From: Bacteroidota bacterium
GTDB lineage: Bacteria > Bacteroidota > Bacteroidia > Bacteroidales > VadinHA17
Direction: 5' to 3'
Assembly (NCBI GenBank): GCA_016868515.1
Contig: VGGM01000036.1
Coordinates: 1-9,096 of the forward strand
Length of the DNA: 9,096 bases
Part shown: positions 6,840-9,096 of the stretch, in pieces
Layout: the number at the start of each line of letters is the position of its first letter
Position numbering within the stretch: position 1 is the stretch's first letter
Notes under the pieces: model-generated
Database searches by the model: none
Seen by the model: the letters and a program-made list of their open reading frames with translations, nothing else
What the model was told of the DNA's origin: nothing
Made by a program: the position numbers and the translations under genes

Positions 6840-6875
6840 AAGAACGAACAAAAGGGACAATCCAAAAAAATAGAG

Positions 6876-7658
6876 ATGCTGGTAATAGATAATCTTAAGG
6901 CTTCGATAAACGGGAAGCAGATACTGAAGGGAATTTCGCTTCATGTAAAAGAGGGCGAGGTGCATGCAATTATGGGTCCGAACGGCTCGGGAAAGAGTAC
7001 ACTTGCTGCCATACTGGCTGGTCGTGAATTTGCAGCAATTGACGGCGGGTCGGTTAGTTACTTTGGCAGGAACCTGCTTGATATGGCTCCCGAGGAACGC
7101 TCGCGCGACGGTCTCTTCCTCGGATTCCAGTACCCTATTGAAATACCCGGCGTGAGCATGGTAAACTTCATGAAGACGGCAATAAACGAACACCGTAAGT
7201 ACCGTGGTCTTGAACCGCTTTCAGCCTCCGACTTCCTGAAGCTGATGCGTGAAAAGAAGGAGCTTGTGGAGATCGATTCAACACTTACGAACCGGTCGGT
7301 TAACGAAGGATTCTCGGGCGGTGAAAAGAAAAAGAATGAAATATTCCAGATGGCTATGCTGGAACCAAGGCTCGCCATACTCGATGAAACCGATTCGGGA
7401 CTTGATATAGATGCCCTGCGTATAGTCGCGAATGGTGTTAACAAGCTGAAGCGGAAAGACTCTTCGGTAATTGTTATCACGCATTACCAGCGACTTCTCG
7501 ATTTTATCGTACCCGATGTGGTACATGTGCTCTATGACGGCAGGATTGTCAAAACCGCCGGGAAGGAACTTGCCCTTGAACTCGAGGAGAAGGGATATGA
7601 CTGGATAAAGAAGGAGGCTGAAAAAACTGAAGAGTCATGGAGAGTAAACCCGCAGTAA
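6876..7658 (+). CDS. sufC: SufC, Fe-S cluster assembly ATPase
   Basis: SufC is the ABC-type ATPase of the SufBC2D complex; its ATP-driven dimerisation changes the shape of SufB-SufD during cluster assembly. The 260-residue protein shows all ABC motifs in order: Walker A GPNGSGKST (34-42), Q-loop FQYP (84-87), signature FSGGEKKKNE (146-155), Walker B LAILDE followed by the D-loop TDSGLD (166-177), and the H-loop His203 in ITHYQRLL. The KKKNE form of the signature is typical of SufC. I chose the ATG at 6876 (MLVIDNLKASINGKQ), where family similarity starts. A GTG at 6807 overlapping the sufB stop would add 23 residues, partly encoded by the 7-bp repeat tract. There is no membrane segment, as expected for a soluble ABC protein. 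It overlaps sufD by 22 bases, suggesting coupled translation. Confidence 0.96.
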   Translation: MLVIDNLKASINGKQILKGISLHVKEGEVHAIMGPNGSGKSTLAAILAGREFAAIDGGSVSYFGRNLLDMAPEERSRDGLFLGFQYPIEIPGVSMVNFMKTAINEHRKYRGLEPLSASDFLKLMREKKELVEIDSTLTNRSVNEGFSGGEKKKNEIFQMAMLEPRLAILDETDSGLDIDALRIVANGVNKLKRKDSSVIVITHYQRLLDFIVPDVVHVLYDGRIVKTAGKELALELEEKGYDWIKKEAEKTEESWRVNPQ

Positions 7659-8965
7659 AAGACAGATACACCGACCTGTACCTGAATAATATAGCCAGTA
7701 TTGAGAAGGGTTCGTCTCCTTTTATGAACTCGTTCAGGAAGGAGGCTGTTGAGCGGTTTGCTGACATGGGTATCCCAGGTCGTACGAATGAAGCGTACCG
7801 TTATACCAACCTTGACATCTGGTTCAGGCACGAATTCAACAGTTATTTCATGCCGGGTCCCGGGGACTTTGAGCGTGCCGCAAAATTCAGTTGCGAGGTG
7901 GAGGATCTCGATGTTCACAACCTGGTGCTGCTCAATGGCTTTTATCCTTCCAACAACGGAAAACTCAGGCAGCCCGGATCAGGCATCACAATAGGCAGCC
8001 TCACAGAGAATCACTATGGCCGCTATGCTGCCAGCGACACTGACGGGCTGATTCACCTCAACACCGCCATGGCATCCGACGGGGTCTTCATCCATGTCCC
8101 ACGGGGAATGGTTCCCGATAAACCCATTCAGATTGTGAACCTGGTGTACTCGAAGGAGGATATTTTTAATCAGCACAGGAATCTTATAGTGGTTGAAGAT
8201 AACGCCGAGGCTACAATAATAATATGTGACCACACGCTTTCGCCATCCAGGTTCCTTACCAATGCTGTAACCGAGGTTTACGTGGGCAGGAATGCCAGAT
8301 TCAGCATAATACGTGTGCAGAACGAGCACAACAATGCCGCCAAGCTAACGCATACCTTTATTCACCAGGAGCGTGACAGCCAGGCAACATCAATAAATAT
8401 AACCCTGCACGGAGGACTCGTGCGAAACAGCACATACCATTACCTGGGGGGCGAGGGCGCTTCCACCAATTCAGCGGGTCTATACCTCACCGACAAGACA
8501 CAGCATGTCGATAATTATGTGAATGTCGATCATGCATACCCCAACTGCACGAGCAATCAGCTCTTCAAGGGGGTGCTCGACGATGTGGCTACCGGCGCCT
8601 TTAACGGCAGGATACTGGTAAGAAAGGGTGCCCAGGGAACAAGGGCATACCAGAGCAACAACAGCATACTTCTTACCGATGACGCCAGGATGGACACCAA
8701 ACCGCAGCTTGAGATCTTCGCCGACGACGTGAAATGCAGCCACGGAGCAACTGTGGGACAACTCGATGAGAATGCGCTTTTCTATCTTACTTCCCGCGGC
8801 ATCGCCAGGCGCGAGGCAAGGCTTATGCTGATGTTCGGCTTTGCCCATGAGGTGATACAGGAGATCCCTGTTGAGGCACTGCGTGAAAGAATGGACACAC
8901 TGGTGATGCAGAGGCTCCGCGGTGAACTGTCGCGCTGCGCCAGCTGCATGGTGAAATGCGGATGA
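7637..8965 (+). CDS. sufD: SufD, Fe-S cluster assembly scaffold partner
   Basis: SufD pairs with SufB in the SufBC2D scaffold complex and is needed for iron entry and cluster formation. The 442-residue protein has an N-terminal helical part containing the family motif NEAYRYTNL (51-59), a central beta-helix core (about 130-365) and the signature LEIFADDVKCSHGATVGQLD (358-377), in which His369 corresponds to E. coli SufD His360 at the SufB interface. The helical end contains LMFGFAHEVI (398-407). The last residues carry a CxxCxxxC cluster (Cys434, Cys437, Cys441). The start at 7637 lies inside the end of sufC, a 22-base overlap that favours translational coupling. The distant SufB homology and the position between sufC and sufS settle the identity. 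Confidence 0.95.
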   Translation: MESKPAVKDRYTDLYLNNIASIEKGSSPFMNSFRKEAVERFADMGIPGRTNEAYRYTNLDIWFRHEFNSYFMPGPGDFERAAKFSCEVEDLDVHNLVLLNGFYPSNNGKLRQPGSGITIGSLTENHYGRYAASDTDGLIHLNTAMASDGVFIHVPRGMVPDKPIQIVNLVYSKEDIFNQHRNLIVVEDNAEATIIICDHTLSPSRFLTNAVTEVYVGRNARFSIIRVQNEHNNAAKLTHTFIHQERDSQATSINITLHGGLVRNSTYHYLGGEGASTNSAGLYLTDKTQHVDNYVNVDHAYPNCTSNQLFKGVLDDVATGAFNGRILVRKGAQGTRAYQSNNSILLTDDARMDTKPQLEIFADDVKCSHGATVGQLDENALFYLTSRGIARREARLMLMFGFAHEVIQEIPVEALRERMDTLVMQRLRGELSRCASCMVKCG

Positions 8966-8974
8966 CTTTGCATA

Positions 8975-9096
8975 ATGGCCGATATATCTAAAATACGATC
9001 TGATTTCCCGATACTCTCTGAAAAGGTTTACGGGAAAGATCTGGTTTACCTCGACAACGGAGCCACCACCCAGAAGCCGCAGGTGGTGATTGATAC
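8975..9096 (+). CDS. sufS: SufS cysteine desulfurase, N-terminal part (runs off the window)
   Basis: An ATG at 8975, nine bases after the sufD stop, opens a frame that continues to the window edge (40 codons plus two bases). The peptide begins [20 protein letters not shown] and continues with [18 protein letters not shown], which is the N-terminal signature of SufS-type (class II) cysteine desulfurases. These PLP enzymes take sulfur from cysteine and pass it on as persulfide for cluster assembly. The PLP lysine and active-site cysteine lie beyond the window. The tight spacing puts it in the same operon as sufBCD. NifS/IscS or CsdA are the alternatives, but the suf context favours SufS. Confidence 0.92.
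   Translation, partial: MADISKIRSDFPILSEKVYGKDLVYLDNGATTQKPQVVID

Noticed and set aside
6807..6875. GTG start for sufC overlapping the sufB stop codon
   Set aside because: The added 23 residues are encoded by the repeat tract and a spacer and have no SufC similarity; the ATG at 6876 fits the family start.

Overview
The window suggests a Bacteroidota genome, most likely from the Bacteroidales or a close relative and of moderate GC. Three things point there: the protein sequences (SufB and SufD wording, a secreted protein starting with the 'QGFNYQA' domain, a DUF4139/MuiA-type protein); promoter-like elements of the Bacteroidota form TTG-N19-20-TAnnTTTG; and the lack of strong Shine-Dalgarno sites. 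The lineage is inferred from the proteins only. Nothing indicates a plasmid, phage or insertion sequence.

Layout, left to right. Bases 1-252 are the 3' end of lpxA (lipid A biosynthesis, + strand). Its stop codon abuts the stop codon of a convergent minus-strand gene (253-1263). That gene encodes a ThiL/AIR-synthase-superfamily protein that has lost most of the acidic metal- and ATP-binding motifs of thiamine-monophosphate kinase. Upstream of it on the same strand is a secreted DUF4139 protein (1302-2909). Farther upstream is a 665-residue exported repeat protein (3040-5037), with three 'SKGGFAIG' modules followed by a beta-roll-like array with a 17-residue period. A hairpin followed by a T-rich tract (about 2953-2998) separates the last two genes.

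A 321-base intergenic region (5038-5358) holds a divergent pair of promoter candidates, one for the repeat protein and one for a plus-strand suf operon. The operon runs to the right edge: sufB (5359-6807), sufC (6876-7658), sufD (7637-8965) and the 5' end of sufS (8975-9096, cut by the window). SufBCD is the Fe-S cluster scaffold and ATPase complex, and SufS is the cysteine desulfurase that feeds it sulfur. The operon looks intact and has its key residues.

The most unusual items are the ThiL-like protein with a degenerate active site, the two-part repeat architecture of the exported protein, and a short 7-bp repeat tract between sufB and sufC. I see no CRISPR array, tRNA, rRNA, mobile element or clearly new multi-gene system.
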